Positions 26,105-34,021 of a stretch of DNA of 64,000 nucleotides are shown piece after piece. The position numbers were made by a program, and so were the translations under genes. This DNA comes from Prevotella sp. (GTDB taxonomy: Bacteria; Bacteroidota; Bacteroidia; Bacteroidales; Bacteroidaceae): the NCBI GenBank assembly GCA_016291495.1, contig JAEEXI010000006.1:62001-126000 (forward strand), in the 5' to 3' direction. The notes beneath the pieces are model-generated. The model did no database searches, was not told where the DNA came from, and saw only the letters and a program-made list of their open reading frames with translations. How positions within the stretch are numbered: the first letter of the stretch is position 1; each line of letters begins with the position of its first letter.

Positions 26105-27724
26105 ATGACAGAACAAATTCAAAAAACATTAAGAGACTCTGCCGCTATGCGGTGGACAGCATTGCTGCTCCTGGCACTTGCCATGTTCTGCAGCTACATC
26201 TTTATGGACATCCTCTCACCCATCAAGGACCTGATGCAGGAGACCCGTGGTTGGGACTCCACTGCCTTTGGTACGATGCAGGGTTCTGAGGTATTCCTCA
26301 ATGTCTTCGTATTCTTCCTCATCTTCGCAGGTATTATCCTCGATAAGATGGGTGTCCGTTTCACCGCTGTACTCTCCGCAGCTGTCATGTTGGTCGGAGC
26401 CTGTGTGAAATGGTATGCCGTCACTGAGAGTTTTATCGGTAGTGGACTGGAGACATGGTTTACCAACAACCTCAACTACATCCCTATCTTTGACGAGTTG
26501 GGCGTATCGCCCTTCTATGAGGGAATGCCAGCCTCAGCCAAGTTTGCAGCCTGTGGCTTTATGATATTTGGTTGCGGTTGCGAAATGGCAGGTATCACCG
26601 TTTCTCGTGGTATCGTGAAGTGGTTTAAGGGTCGTGAGATGGCTCTTGCCATGGGCTCAGAGATGGCCCTGGCCCGTCTGGGTGTTGCTACCTGTATGAT
26701 TTTCTCACCGTTCTTCGCCAAGTTAGGCGGTAACGTCAGTGTCAGTCGTAGTGTTGCCTTCGGCGTTGTCTTGATGTGTATTGCCCTGATGATGACTATC
26801 GTCTATTTCTTTATGGATAAGAAACTCGACAGCCAAACTGGCGAGGCTGAGGAGAAAGACGATCCCTTCAAGATCAGTGATCTTGGTCAGATTCTCACCT
26901 CCAGTGGTTTCTGGCTTGTCGCTTTGTTGTGCGTCCTTTATTACAGTGCCATCTTCCCCTTCCAGAAGTATGCCGTCAACATGTTGCAGTGTAACCTCAC
27001 GCTGACGGAGCCTGCAGAAGGAACTTTCTGGGCCGGCGAAAGTGTCACCATCATCCAGTATATCATCATGCTCTTGGTTGCTGCTGCAGGTTTTGCTTCT
27101 AACTTCCAGAAAAAGGCAAACATGAAATATGGGCTCCTCGCTGTCTCCATCATCGCCCTCGTCACCTATTGTTATATGGGCTATATGCGTCAATCGGCAG
27201 AGTCTATCTTTGCCGTCTTCCCCCTGCTTGCTGTACTCATCACTCCGATTCTCGGCAGTTATGTAGACCATAAGGGTAAGGCTGCCTCAATGCTGATCCT
27301 CGGCTCTCTGCTATTGATAGCCTGTCACTTGACCTTTGCCTTCATTCTCCCGATGTTCAAGGGCAATGCTGTGGGCGGTATCATCATCGCCTATGCCACC
27401 ATCCTCGTACTCGGCAGTTCGTTCTCACTGGTACCAGCATCCTTGTGGCCCAGTGTTCCCAAACTCGTTGACGCGAAGGTCATTGGATCGGCATACGCCC
27501 TCATTTTCTGGATTCAGAATATCGGATTGTGGCTGTTCCCCCTATTGATAGGTAAGGTACTTGATGATACCAACCCCGGTGTCACCGATCCTACAAAGTT
27601 CGACTATACCGCCCCGTTGGTCATGCTCGCCTGCTTAGGTGTTGCTGCCCTTATCCTCGGTTTCGTATTGAAAGCCGTCGACAAGAAGAAGGGAATCGGA
27701 CTGGAAGAACCGAATATTAAGTGA
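26105..27724 (+). CDS. Major facilitator superfamily transporter
   Basis: 539 residues with about 12 membrane helices. It starts with a short hydrophilic stretch, then WTALLLLALAMFCSYIFMDIL. The conserved loop between helices 2 and 3 is ILDKMGVRFTAVLSA, an MFS motif-A relative, and a longer central cytoplasmic loop is acidic (TGEAEEKDDPFK). The C-terminus is charged. No close substrate class is evident; nitrate/nitrite-porter-like or sugar-phosphate roles are possible. 48 bases after the peptidase, probably one operon with it; the heptamer-spaced gene follows. Confidence 0.85.
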   Translation: MTEQIQKTLRDSAAMRWTALLLLALAMFCSYIFMDILSPIKDLMQETRGWDSTAFGTMQGSEVFLNVFVFFLIFAGIILDKMGVRFTAVLSAAVMLVGACVKWYAVTESFIGSGLETWFTNNLNYIPIFDELGVSPFYEGMPASAKFAACGFMIFGCGCEMAGITVSRGIVKWFKGREMALAMGSEMALARLGVATCMIFSPFFAKLGGNVSVSRSVAFGVVLMCIALMMTIVYFFMDKKLDSQTGEAEEKDDPFKISDLGQILTSSGFWLVALLCVLYYSAIFPFQKYAVNMLQCNLTLTEPAEGTFWAGESVTIIQYIIMLLVAAAGFASNFQKKANMKYGLLAVSIIALVTYCYMGYMRQSAESIFAVFPLLAVLITPILGSYVDHKGKAASMLILGSLLLIACHLTFAFILPMFKGNAVGGIIIAYATILVLGSSFSLVPASLWPSVPKLVDAKVIGSAYALIFWIQNIGLWLFPLLIGKVLDDTNPGVTDPTKFDYTAPLVMLACLGVAALILGFVLKAVDKKKGIGLEEPNIK

Positions 27725-27755
27725 AGAGTGAAGAATGAAAAGCGAAGAATGATGA
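27721..27755 (+). repeat. Heptamer repeats between the MFS gene and the following gene
   Basis: GTGAAGA, GTGAAGA, ATGAAAA, GCGAAGA, ATGATGA run from the stop codon of the transporter into the ATG of the next gene. The same type occurs at 20193. Confidence 0.75.
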
Positions 27756-28849
27756 AACGAGTATTGGCATTTAGCTTTTGGCTTTTAGCGATGGGTATTT
27801 GTGCCGCACAGGCACAGAGCAATGCTGACCAGTTGAAGCGCATCCGCGCCATCTACGCACAGGCAAAACAGCAGGTTGCAAACAATGGTAAGGACGGGCA
27901 GCCGCCCCTCGACATGTACATCCACGTGAGCAACGGCAGTATGGTGTCGGAAGACTTTGCCCTCGACGATGAGACAGACATCCACTACTATTTCATACGC
28001 TCGAAGAAAGAGGCTGACACCGATTTCCTTGAGGAGTTCTCTTGCTATTTCATCAGCGAATACTGGACATCGCACGGTCACGACCGCTCTCGCGAGTTTC
28101 TCCTCGATCCTGAAGACGGTCATCTCCTCTTCGCCTATATGAAGGGAGAGACGGATGCTGGTTTTATCGTAGAGACACGCTACTACTACGATGCCAAGGG
28201 TAACCTCATCCACCAGATTCACAAGACGGGCAACGAAGAACTTGGACTCTCAGAAACCGGTCCCGACAGTCATTCATGGAACGATGCCAGCAGTGAGCGC
28301 AAGAAGTTTCAGGAATATCTCGACATCTTCAAACGCCTGATGATACCAGAGGGGCTCCTCGGTACCTCCAATGAGACTCACCGTGCCACAGCCTCGAAGG
28401 CAGAACGTCTGAAGACCATCCGCAGCGCCTATGCCGAGGCAAAGCAGAAGATTGAGCAGGATAAAAAATCCGAAGTTCCTCATCATATCACCGTCGTCTG
28501 CCACGACCAGAAGATAGAGAACTATGCGCCCGAGACGATCGAACTCAACTACTATTTCGACGAGGAGCAGCATCCGAAATGCTATTTCATCTCCTACCAT
28601 AAGAGTAGTATGATGTTCGACTTATATGAGGAATACCTCTTCGACCCGAAGACCCACGATCTCTGTTTCTCTTACTCCCGTGGTCTGGAGGAAGGTGAAG
28701 AGCGTGAGTGGCGTTACTACTTCGACGAGAACGAACGTTGCATTGAGCGTCTCAGCAATGCCGAGGAGATTGGCGACGGCTACTCTGAGAAAGTTGCTGC
28801 CAACAAATACCTCCAAGTCTTTAGGATGTTAGTTGACAATAACGAATAA
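27749..28849 (+). CDS. Exported protein with an internal duplication, function unknown
   Basis: About 366 residues with a clear signal peptide (MKRVLAFSFWLLAMGICAAQAQ). Two homologous halves each begin with a similar helix: QLKRIRAIYAQAKQQVANN near residue 30 and RLKTIRSAYAEAKQKIEQD near residue 220. Each continues with a beta-rich stretch containing Tyr-rich strands (ETRYYYDAKGNLIHQI, EWRYYFDENERCIERL). An upstream GTG frame is the heptamer spacer and is rejected. I do not recognise a named domain. Third gene of the peptidase-transporter group. Confidence 0.75.
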   Translation: MMKRVLAFSFWLLAMGICAAQAQSNADQLKRIRAIYAQAKQQVANNGKDGQPPLDMYIHVSNGSMVSEDFALDDETDIHYYFIRSKKEADTDFLEEFSCYFISEYWTSHGHDRSREFLLDPEDGHLLFAYMKGETDAGFIVETRYYYDAKGNLIHQIHKTGNEELGLSETGPDSHSWNDASSERKKFQEYLDIFKRLMIPEGLLGTSNETHRATASKAERLKTIRSAYAEAKQKIEQDKKSEVPHHITVVCHDQKIENYAPETIELNYYFDEEQHPKCYFISYHKSSMMFDLYEEYLFDPKTHDLCFSYSRGLEEGEEREWRYYFDENERCIERLSNAEEIGDGYSEKVAANKYLQVFRMLVDNNE

Positions 28850-28872
28850 GGACACTAAGTCGACAAGTGATT

Positions 28873-29799
28873 TCAGAACCGAAAGCGCACCACTAAGGGA
28901 AGATGGTCACTAAAACCTTTATGGTAGCGCATCCCGTTATAGGTACGGAGGGGCTTGACTCCTCCGTATTTTTTGTCTTCCTCCAACAGGAAGGGGGCGT
29001 CATTGATATATACATGCTCGATATGGTCGAGCAACAGAGGACAGACGAAGACATGGTCAATGCTCTGCCAGAAGCCCTGATAGCGGTAGGTTCCTTTTGC
29101 CCCATGCGTCCCCATAGCGGTATCCGTTACATTTACCAAGGCATGTTCCATGAGATTTACCAGCACTGGACTGTCAGCATGGTCATTGAAGTCTCCAGCG
29201 ATGATAAACTTCGCCATTGGTGATTCCTGACGGATGGAGTCTATGGCCTGTATCAAGCGATTGGCCACCAATTGGCGATTAGGGCGTGTTGCCTTCTCAC
29301 CCCCGTAGCGACTGGGAGCATGGACGACAAAGACATGCAGCGTATCACCACTGATATATTCTCCCTTCACATACAGGATGTCACGGGTTGGACGCATATC
29401 CTTTAACGGTTGGATGCGAAACATCTCATAACAAAGGGGACGGAATGAAAAAGGCTGATAAAGAAGGGCGACATCGATGCCACGGACATCGGGTGACTCA
29501 GTCATCAGGTACTCGTAACCTGCGTTCCGCAACAATGATTTCCTAGTTAAATCAAAGAGGCACGAGTCATTCTCTACTTCTACCAAGGCGACCAAGTCGG
29601 GTATACCCTCCTCCTGACAGGAGAGGATGGACTGTCCGATACGGTTGACCTTCTGCCAATAGCGTGACGGTGTCCAATGACGCACTGAAGCAGGAGTCCA
29701 TTCGGTATCCTGCTTCAGCGTATCGTGGCGATAATCAAAAAGATTCTCGCAATTCAGTTCTACTAATGTGAGAAAGGATGTCAGCAGAACGCTTAGCAT
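28873..29799 (-). CDS. Endonuclease/exonuclease/phosphatase family protein, probably exported
   Basis: About 308 residues. It shows LVELNCENLFDYRHD at the N-terminus, VALVEVENDS with the catalytic Glu, FVVHAPSRYGG, IIAGDFNDHAD (GDFN metal-binding motif), and the final FSDHLPLVV with SDH, all hallmarks of the family. The Met before LSVLLTSFLTL starts a short hydrophobic, signal-like segment and overlaps the upstream transporter stop by 7 bases; a longer start would extend into that gene and is not credible. Last gene of a four-gene operon. Could act on nucleic acids or phosphoesters outside the cytoplasm. Confidence 0.88.
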   Translation of the reverse strand: MLSVLLTSFLTLVELNCENLFDYRHDTLKQDTEWTPASVRHWTPSRYWQKVNRIGQSILSCQEEGIPDLVALVEVENDSCLFDLTRKSLLRNAGYEYLMTESPDVRGIDVALLYQPFSFRPLCYEMFRIQPLKDMRPTRDILYVKGEYISGDTLHVFVVHAPSRYGGEKATRPNRQLVANRLIQAIDSIRQESPMAKFIIAGDFNDHADSPVLVNLMEHALVNVTDTAMGTHGAKGTYRYQGFWQSIDHVFVCPLLLDHIEHVYINDAPFLLEEDKKYGGVKPLRTYNGMRYHKGFSDHLPLVVRFRF

Positions 29800-31304
29800 A
29801 CTTTCTCCAGTCGCTTCATGATTGAGAACATGAAGAGGGCAGCCAGTATACAGAGTCCGGCAAATACGGCCCATACCGACCACAACGGCAGGTCACCCCA
29901 CAGGATACCACCTACCATCACCAGCTGGTTGCCGATAGCCGTTGATACGAACCATCCACCCATGCAGGCACCCTTGTATTTGGGAGGAGCAACCTTAGAG
30001 ACGAAGGAGATACCCATCGGCGACAACAGCAGCTCACCAAAGGTCAGCACAAGATATGTACTGATAAGCCAATAGGACGATACGCGGGGAGCAGCATCAC
30101 CCATAGCAGCCTGTGCGTTGGGAGAAGGAAGGGTCAGGGAGGCGTAAAGCATCAGGCAGAAAGCGATAGCAGCCACTATCATACCATAGGCAATCTTACG
30201 AGGAGCCTTCGGTTCCTTGTTCTTTGCTGCCAACCATCCGAAGATGGCGAGTGAAACAGGAGTAAGGGCTACGACATAGAAGGGGTTGAACTGTTGGAAG
30301 ATAGGAGCCTTCACCTCTACGCTGCCGTCCAGCACACCGTAGTTATAGGCCAGGAATCCCAAAGCGGCAAGGATTACCACACCGGCAATGGTACGGCTCT
30401 TGGCGGTCTTACCCTGGAACAAAGAGAAAGCGGCATAGACCATGAAGATGATGGCTACGAGGTTCCAGACATTGAATGCCATGGCCTTGATGCCCTCTGC
30501 CGACTGCTCCGTGAACTCATTGGCAAAATAGGTCAGCGACAAGCCATTCTGATGGAACGACATCCAGAAGAAAGCAACGACACCGAATACCAGCAACAGG
30601 GCGATGAGACGCTCCTTAGTCTCTGCTGCCGACAAGGTATCGACTTCTTCCGCGCCGTCCTTTTTCTTCTTACCACCCTCCACATGACGGAAAGTACTGC
30701 GGAACACATAATAAATGGCGATAGAGAGAATCAGCGACGCACAAGCCACTGCAAAAGCGAAGTGATAGGAATCGTTCTCGCTGACGCCCAGCGACTGCTG
30801 TGCCCATTCCATGATACGGATGGCGGCAGTAGGTGCGAACAAGGCACCGATATTGATGGCCATGTAGAAGATGGAGAAACCGGAGTCGCGCTTGTCAGCG
30901 TATTGCGGATCGTTATACAGGTCGCCCACCATCACTTGCAGATTGCCTTTGAAGAGACCCGTACCGAAACCGATGCCCACCAGTGCAGCGAGCATGACCA
31001 CCAGGGCGAAGGTATCGCCACCCAAGGGTACCGACAACAGCAGATATCCCAGGAACATGATGATGATACCCGTGGTAACCATCTTTCCGAATCCGAACTT
31101 ATCCGCCATCATACCACCGATCAACGGGAAGAAATAGACAAACATGAGGAACGAGCTGTAGATGATTCCGGCAGTACCGGGCGTCAGTCCGTAGTTCGCT
31201 CTCAGAAACAATGCGAAGACGGCAAGCATCGTGTAATAGCCGAAACGCTCACCGGTGTTGGCAAGTGCTAATGCAAAAAGCCCTTTAGGTTGGTTCTCAA
31301 ACAT
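29793..31304 (-). CDS. POT/PTR family peptide transporter
   Basis: 503 residues, about 12-14 membrane helices; proton-coupled di- and tripeptide uptake. It has the N-terminal ERFGYYTM motif (ExxERFxYY-type), the loop GGMMADKFGFGKMVTTG, GTGLFKGNLQVMVGDLY and the PTR2 signature FYMAINIGALFAP. The next gene overlaps its stop and the beta-barrel gene lies 2 bases upstream, so it is in an operon. This fits peptide use together with the S9 peptidase. Confidence 0.93.
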   Translation of the reverse strand: MFENQPKGLFALALANTGERFGYYTMLAVFALFLRANYGLTPGTAGIIYSSFLMFVYFFPLIGGMMADKFGFGKMVTTGIIIMFLGYLLLSVPLGGDTFALVVMLAALVGIGFGTGLFKGNLQVMVGDLYNDPQYADKRDSGFSIFYMAINIGALFAPTAAIRIMEWAQQSLGVSENDSYHFAFAVACASLILSIAIYYVFRSTFRHVEGGKKKKDGAEEVDTLSAAETKERLIALLLVFGVVAFFWMSFHQNGLSLTYFANEFTEQSAEGIKAMAFNVWNLVAIIFMVYAAFSLFQGKTAKSRTIAGVVILAALGFLAYNYGVLDGSVEVKAPIFQQFNPFYVVALTPVSLAIFGWLAAKNKEPKAPRKIAYGMIVAAIAFCLMLYASLTLPSPNAQAAMGDAAPRVSSYWLISTYLVLTFGELLLSPMGISFVSKVAPPKYKGACMGGWFVSTAIGNQLVMVGGILWGDLPLWSVWAVFAGLCILAALFMFSIMKRLEKVC

Positions 31305-31306
31305 AA

Positions 31307-32059
31307 TTATTTTATTTTATCGTTTTTAGTCTTGATGATATCGAAGAGGTAGCTTGCTTTGATGACAATCTGTCCGAAGTTCGACTTACCAAAATAGTCA
31401 CTCTTCGAGTTGCCGTAGATATTTCCCAAGCCAAAGTAGTAACGTCCTTCCAACAGGAAATGTCCTACCTTGGGCATGGAGAACTCGATACCGGCACCAC
31501 CGACAATGCCATAGTCAAACTTCTTCTCCACGGGCATCGTCTCCTGCGCCACGATATTGGAGCTGCGCGGCTCTGTCGGAGCATATCCCGGTACGATGTT
31601 AGTACTGGTCGACTCACTCATGTAAAAGCCGATCTGCGGACCGATTTGGAAGAAGCCCTGCAGTCCCTTGCGCTCCCTACCCCATCCCAGACGGGCAAAC
31701 ACTGGAATCTGGATGTAGGATATCTTGCGCTCATAATGCAGCGGATTATCAGGGTCGTCAGCATAGTACAGGGGCTGGTTCTGGAAGCCCTCTATCTTCT
31801 CCTTCCATCCCGTCTGGGCGAAGTTCACCTCAGCGACGATGGCACAGATACTCTTGAAGTATTTCTCACAGGTATAACGGAAAGTCACACCAGCCGTCAT
31901 ACCACCCAGCAGTTTCTGCGGTACGTCAGGGGTAAAACTGACGTTACTGAGCATATAGCCCCCGTTCACACCGATGGCAAAGTCAGTACGATACTCACCG
32001 ACCTGAGCGGAAACGGCAAGCGGGAAAAGAAGAAAGATATATAATAGGAATTGTTTCAT
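31307..32059 (-). CDS. Outer-membrane beta-barrel protein (PorT-like)
   Basis: 250 residues: signal peptide MKQFLLYIFLLFPLAVSAQ, then an opening strand TDFAIGVNGGYMLSNVSFTPDVPQKLLGGMTAGV and many alternating strands, ending in an FGQIVIKASYLFDI-type strand and a Lys-rich tail. Matches the PorT / outer-membrane beta-barrel (OMP_b-brl) group linked in this phylum with envelope biogenesis; whether it is PorT itself is uncertain. It lies between the LysM gene (21 bases) and the transporter (2 bases). Confidence 0.82.
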   Translation of the reverse strand: MKQFLLYIFLLFPLAVSAQVGEYRTDFAIGVNGGYMLSNVSFTPDVPQKLLGGMTAGVTFRYTCEKYFKSICAIVAEVNFAQTGWKEKIEGFQNQPLYYADDPDNPLHYERKISYIQIPVFARLGWGRERKGLQGFFQIGPQIGFYMSESTSTNIVPGYAPTEPRSSNIVAQETMPVEKKFDYGIVGGAGIEFSMPKVGHFLLEGRYYFGLGNIYGNSKSDYFGKSNFGQIVIKASYLFDIIKTKNDKIK

Positions 32060-32080
32060 TCTCGGTTTTCTGTTCGCAAT

Positions 32081-33472
32081 TTAGAAAGTGATTGTCTCGG
32101 TGCGGCGTTCCGGCATGTAATGGACGAAGACCACGCTGCGGTTCTGCAGTCCGCCATTGCCTATCCGCTCGAAATGCAGCGGAGTCTGAATGGGCTTGTA
32201 GCCTACCATTCCCGAACCTCCCGTGAAGTTTTTCCCATAGATATGGAGTCCTTTCAACAGGAAGTACGCATGATCGAAACCGGTGATGGCAAATCTCGGC
32301 AGGGCAGCCATCATATCGGCATGGAAGTTCCAACGGTACTTCGTCTGGATACGACTGGTGCGTGGCGATGCCAGGTCGGTATGGAACGTAGCGGGGATAT
32401 AGGTGTCGAACTTATAGAAGTTCTCCAGCTGATGACGGGTATAGAGCATCCAGTCGGTATAGCCAAAGATGCTGATCTGCAGTTCCGGATGCGCCAGCTG
32501 GAGTCCGTTAAGCTTCGCCATGGCGGCATTGAGTTCCTTGGAACGCCCGGTATTCAGGATGACCATGTTCTTCTTGGTCGGGCTGAACGACTTGAAGAAT
32601 GCCGCCTCGCTGGAATTGAGGTTCGTAATCTTATAGTCGATGCCCTTGGCCTCCAGGCGGCGGCGCAGGCCAAACGTGAAGATGCCCTTCTGACTGGTGG
32701 TATCGTTACAGTCGATGAACACCGGATGGGTATCGCTGAAACGCTCCATGAAATGGTTGACGAAAGCATCGTACTGCTCGTTCTGGGGCTGATACACCTG
32801 CAGGATATTGCGGTTGACCAGTGTCTCGTGGGTATTGATGGAGAAGGGGATGAACACGCGGATGTCATTCGCCGTGGCGAAATCGCTCAGCGGCTTCACC
32901 ATCTTGGAATAGAGCGGCCCGATGATGACGTCACACTCGGCGGCCTTCGGGTCGTCGAGAAAGGTCCGGATGTCGCTGTCCTCGGCGACGTTCCACGCAC
33001 GGATATCGGTAGAGATGCCGTTGTCGCGCAGACTGTCGCACGCCATCAGGATTCCCCGATAATACTCCAGCATGCGCTTGCCGTCGCCATTGATCTTGTG
33101 CAGGGGAAGCATGATTCCCACGCGGATGGCACGCTGGCGGATGTCCACGTCGTCCTTAGGCTTGGCCGGCACGGCAATCTCTGCCGTCGAGGGGTTGGCG
33201 GGTGCCGCCTGCTCGTCGGACTGCGGCTGCTGGGAGGGCCATGGAATATTGATATAGTCGCCTTTCTTCAGTTCGTATCCCGGTGTATTCATTTCGGGAT
33301 TGGCGGCAATGAGTTCCTGAATGGTAATGCCGTACATCCTTGAGATGCCGAAGATGGTTTCCTTGCGTTTCACCTTATGCTGTTCACGGAACTGTGGCCG
33401 CTGGGCTAAGGCTGTCTCGGCGGCAAAAGCCATCACCGTCAGTAGTAATACATATCTGAATAATCGCTTCAT
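32081..33472 (-). CDS. LysM protein with periplasmic-binding-like domain
   Basis: 463 residues. Signal peptide (RLFRYVLLLTVMAFAAETALA), one LysM domain at about residues 32-78 (REQHKVKRKETIFGISRMYGITIQELIAANPEM) that binds peptidoglycan, a short Pro/Ala-rich linker, then a type 1 periplasmic-binding-protein-like fold (RVGIMLPLHKINGDGKRMLEYYRGILMACD onward). The composition is that of a peptidoglycan-anchored sensor or amino-acid-binding protein of Bacteroidota. Met at 33472 preferred; an upstream Met (6 residues earlier) would lie closer to the -7 box. First gene of the operon down to 28873. Confidence 0.88.
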   Translation of the reverse strand: MKRLFRYVLLLTVMAFAAETALAQRPQFREQHKVKRKETIFGISRMYGITIQELIAANPEMNTPGYELKKGDYINIPWPSQQPQSDEQAAPANPSTAEIAVPAKPKDDVDIRQRAIRVGIMLPLHKINGDGKRMLEYYRGILMACDSLRDNGISTDIRAWNVAEDSDIRTFLDDPKAAECDVIIGPLYSKMVKPLSDFATANDIRVFIPFSINTHETLVNRNILQVYQPQNEQYDAFVNHFMERFSDTHPVFIDCNDTTSQKGIFTFGLRRRLEAKGIDYKITNLNSSEAAFFKSFSPTKKNMVILNTGRSKELNAAMAKLNGLQLAHPELQISIFGYTDWMLYTRHQLENFYKFDTYIPATFHTDLASPRTSRIQTKYRWNFHADMMAALPRFAITGFDHAYFLLKGLHIYGKNFTGGSGMVGYKPIQTPLHFERIGNGGLQNRSVVFVHYMPERRTETITF

Positions 33473-33498
33473 AATGCACTTTTTAGTCATTTCGCCTA

Positions 33499-33547
33499 CA
33501 AAATTACAAAAAAACGAGGGCAGAACAAAAGAAAATTCGTAATTTTG
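33499..33547. promoter_or_regulatory. Back-to-back divergent -7 boxes, 33 bp apart
   Basis: CAAAATTA (33499-33506, minus, LysM operon) and TAATTTTG (33540-33547, plus, CHU_C gene) with a 33-bp A-rich spacer. This is 11 bp (about one helical turn) shorter than the other five pairs in the window and lacks clear heptamers. Confidence 0.65.
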
Positions 33548-33571
33548 CAGAAATATTTACGTTTTACGTAT

Positions 33572-34021
33572 ATGAAAACATTTTTATATATATTCCTGCT
33601 CCTGTTTGCCATCGTAGCAATGCCCACGTCGTCGTATGCCGATTGGGATGACGATGACGAGATGACCGACTCTACGACCGATTCTACCGCTACGACACCG
33701 AGCAAGCTGGAGATGCCCAATGCCTTCTCGCCGAACGACGACGGGATTAACGACGTGTACAAGGCCAACCCGCAGAAATACGAGAACATCGTCGAGTTCC
33801 GCGCGATGATTTTCAACCGCTGGGGCCAGTGCCTCTATACGTGGAATGACATCACCACGGGATGGGACGGCAAGTACAAGGGCAAGCCCGTGAAGGACGG
33901 CGTCTACTTCGTCCGCGTCAGGGCGAAGGGCGGCGACGGCAAGGAATACGACATCAAGAAGGATGTCAATCTGTTACGCAAGTTCAACGTGATTTCGAAC
34001 ACGACCGGGAATGAGGAGTGA
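33572..34021 (+). CDS. Small protein with T9SS-type B (CHU_C) C-terminal domain
   Basis: 149 residues: signal peptide ([22 protein letters not shown]), an acidic Ser/Thr/Asp linker ([16 protein letters not shown]), then the complete gliding-motility CHU_C domain [21 protein letters not shown]...[15 protein letters not shown]...[22 protein letters not shown], a signal that normally ends cargo of type IX secretion. There is almost no cargo ahead of the signal. Its last 11 bases overlap the uvrA start. Possibly a minimal secreted protein, or a truncated relic still translated. Confidence 0.87.
   Translation: MKTFLYIFLLLFAIVAMPTSSYADWDDDDEMTDSTTDSTATTPSKLEMPNAFSPNDDGINDVYKANPQKYENIVEFRAMIFNRWGQCLYTWNDITTGWDGKYKGKPVKDGVYFVRVRAKGGDGKEYDIKKDVNLLRKFNVISNTTGNEE

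Noticed and set aside
30294..31271. Plus-strand open frame opposite the POT transporter gene
   Set aside because: The transporter is complete with PTR signatures; the opposite frame is rich in Glu/Gln/His, as expected from the antisense of membrane-helix codons.
32051..33343. Long plus-strand open frame opposite the LysM gene
   Set aside because: It is the antisense shadow of a GC-rich gene with a clear signal peptide and LysM domain; the frame shows no protein-like motif.
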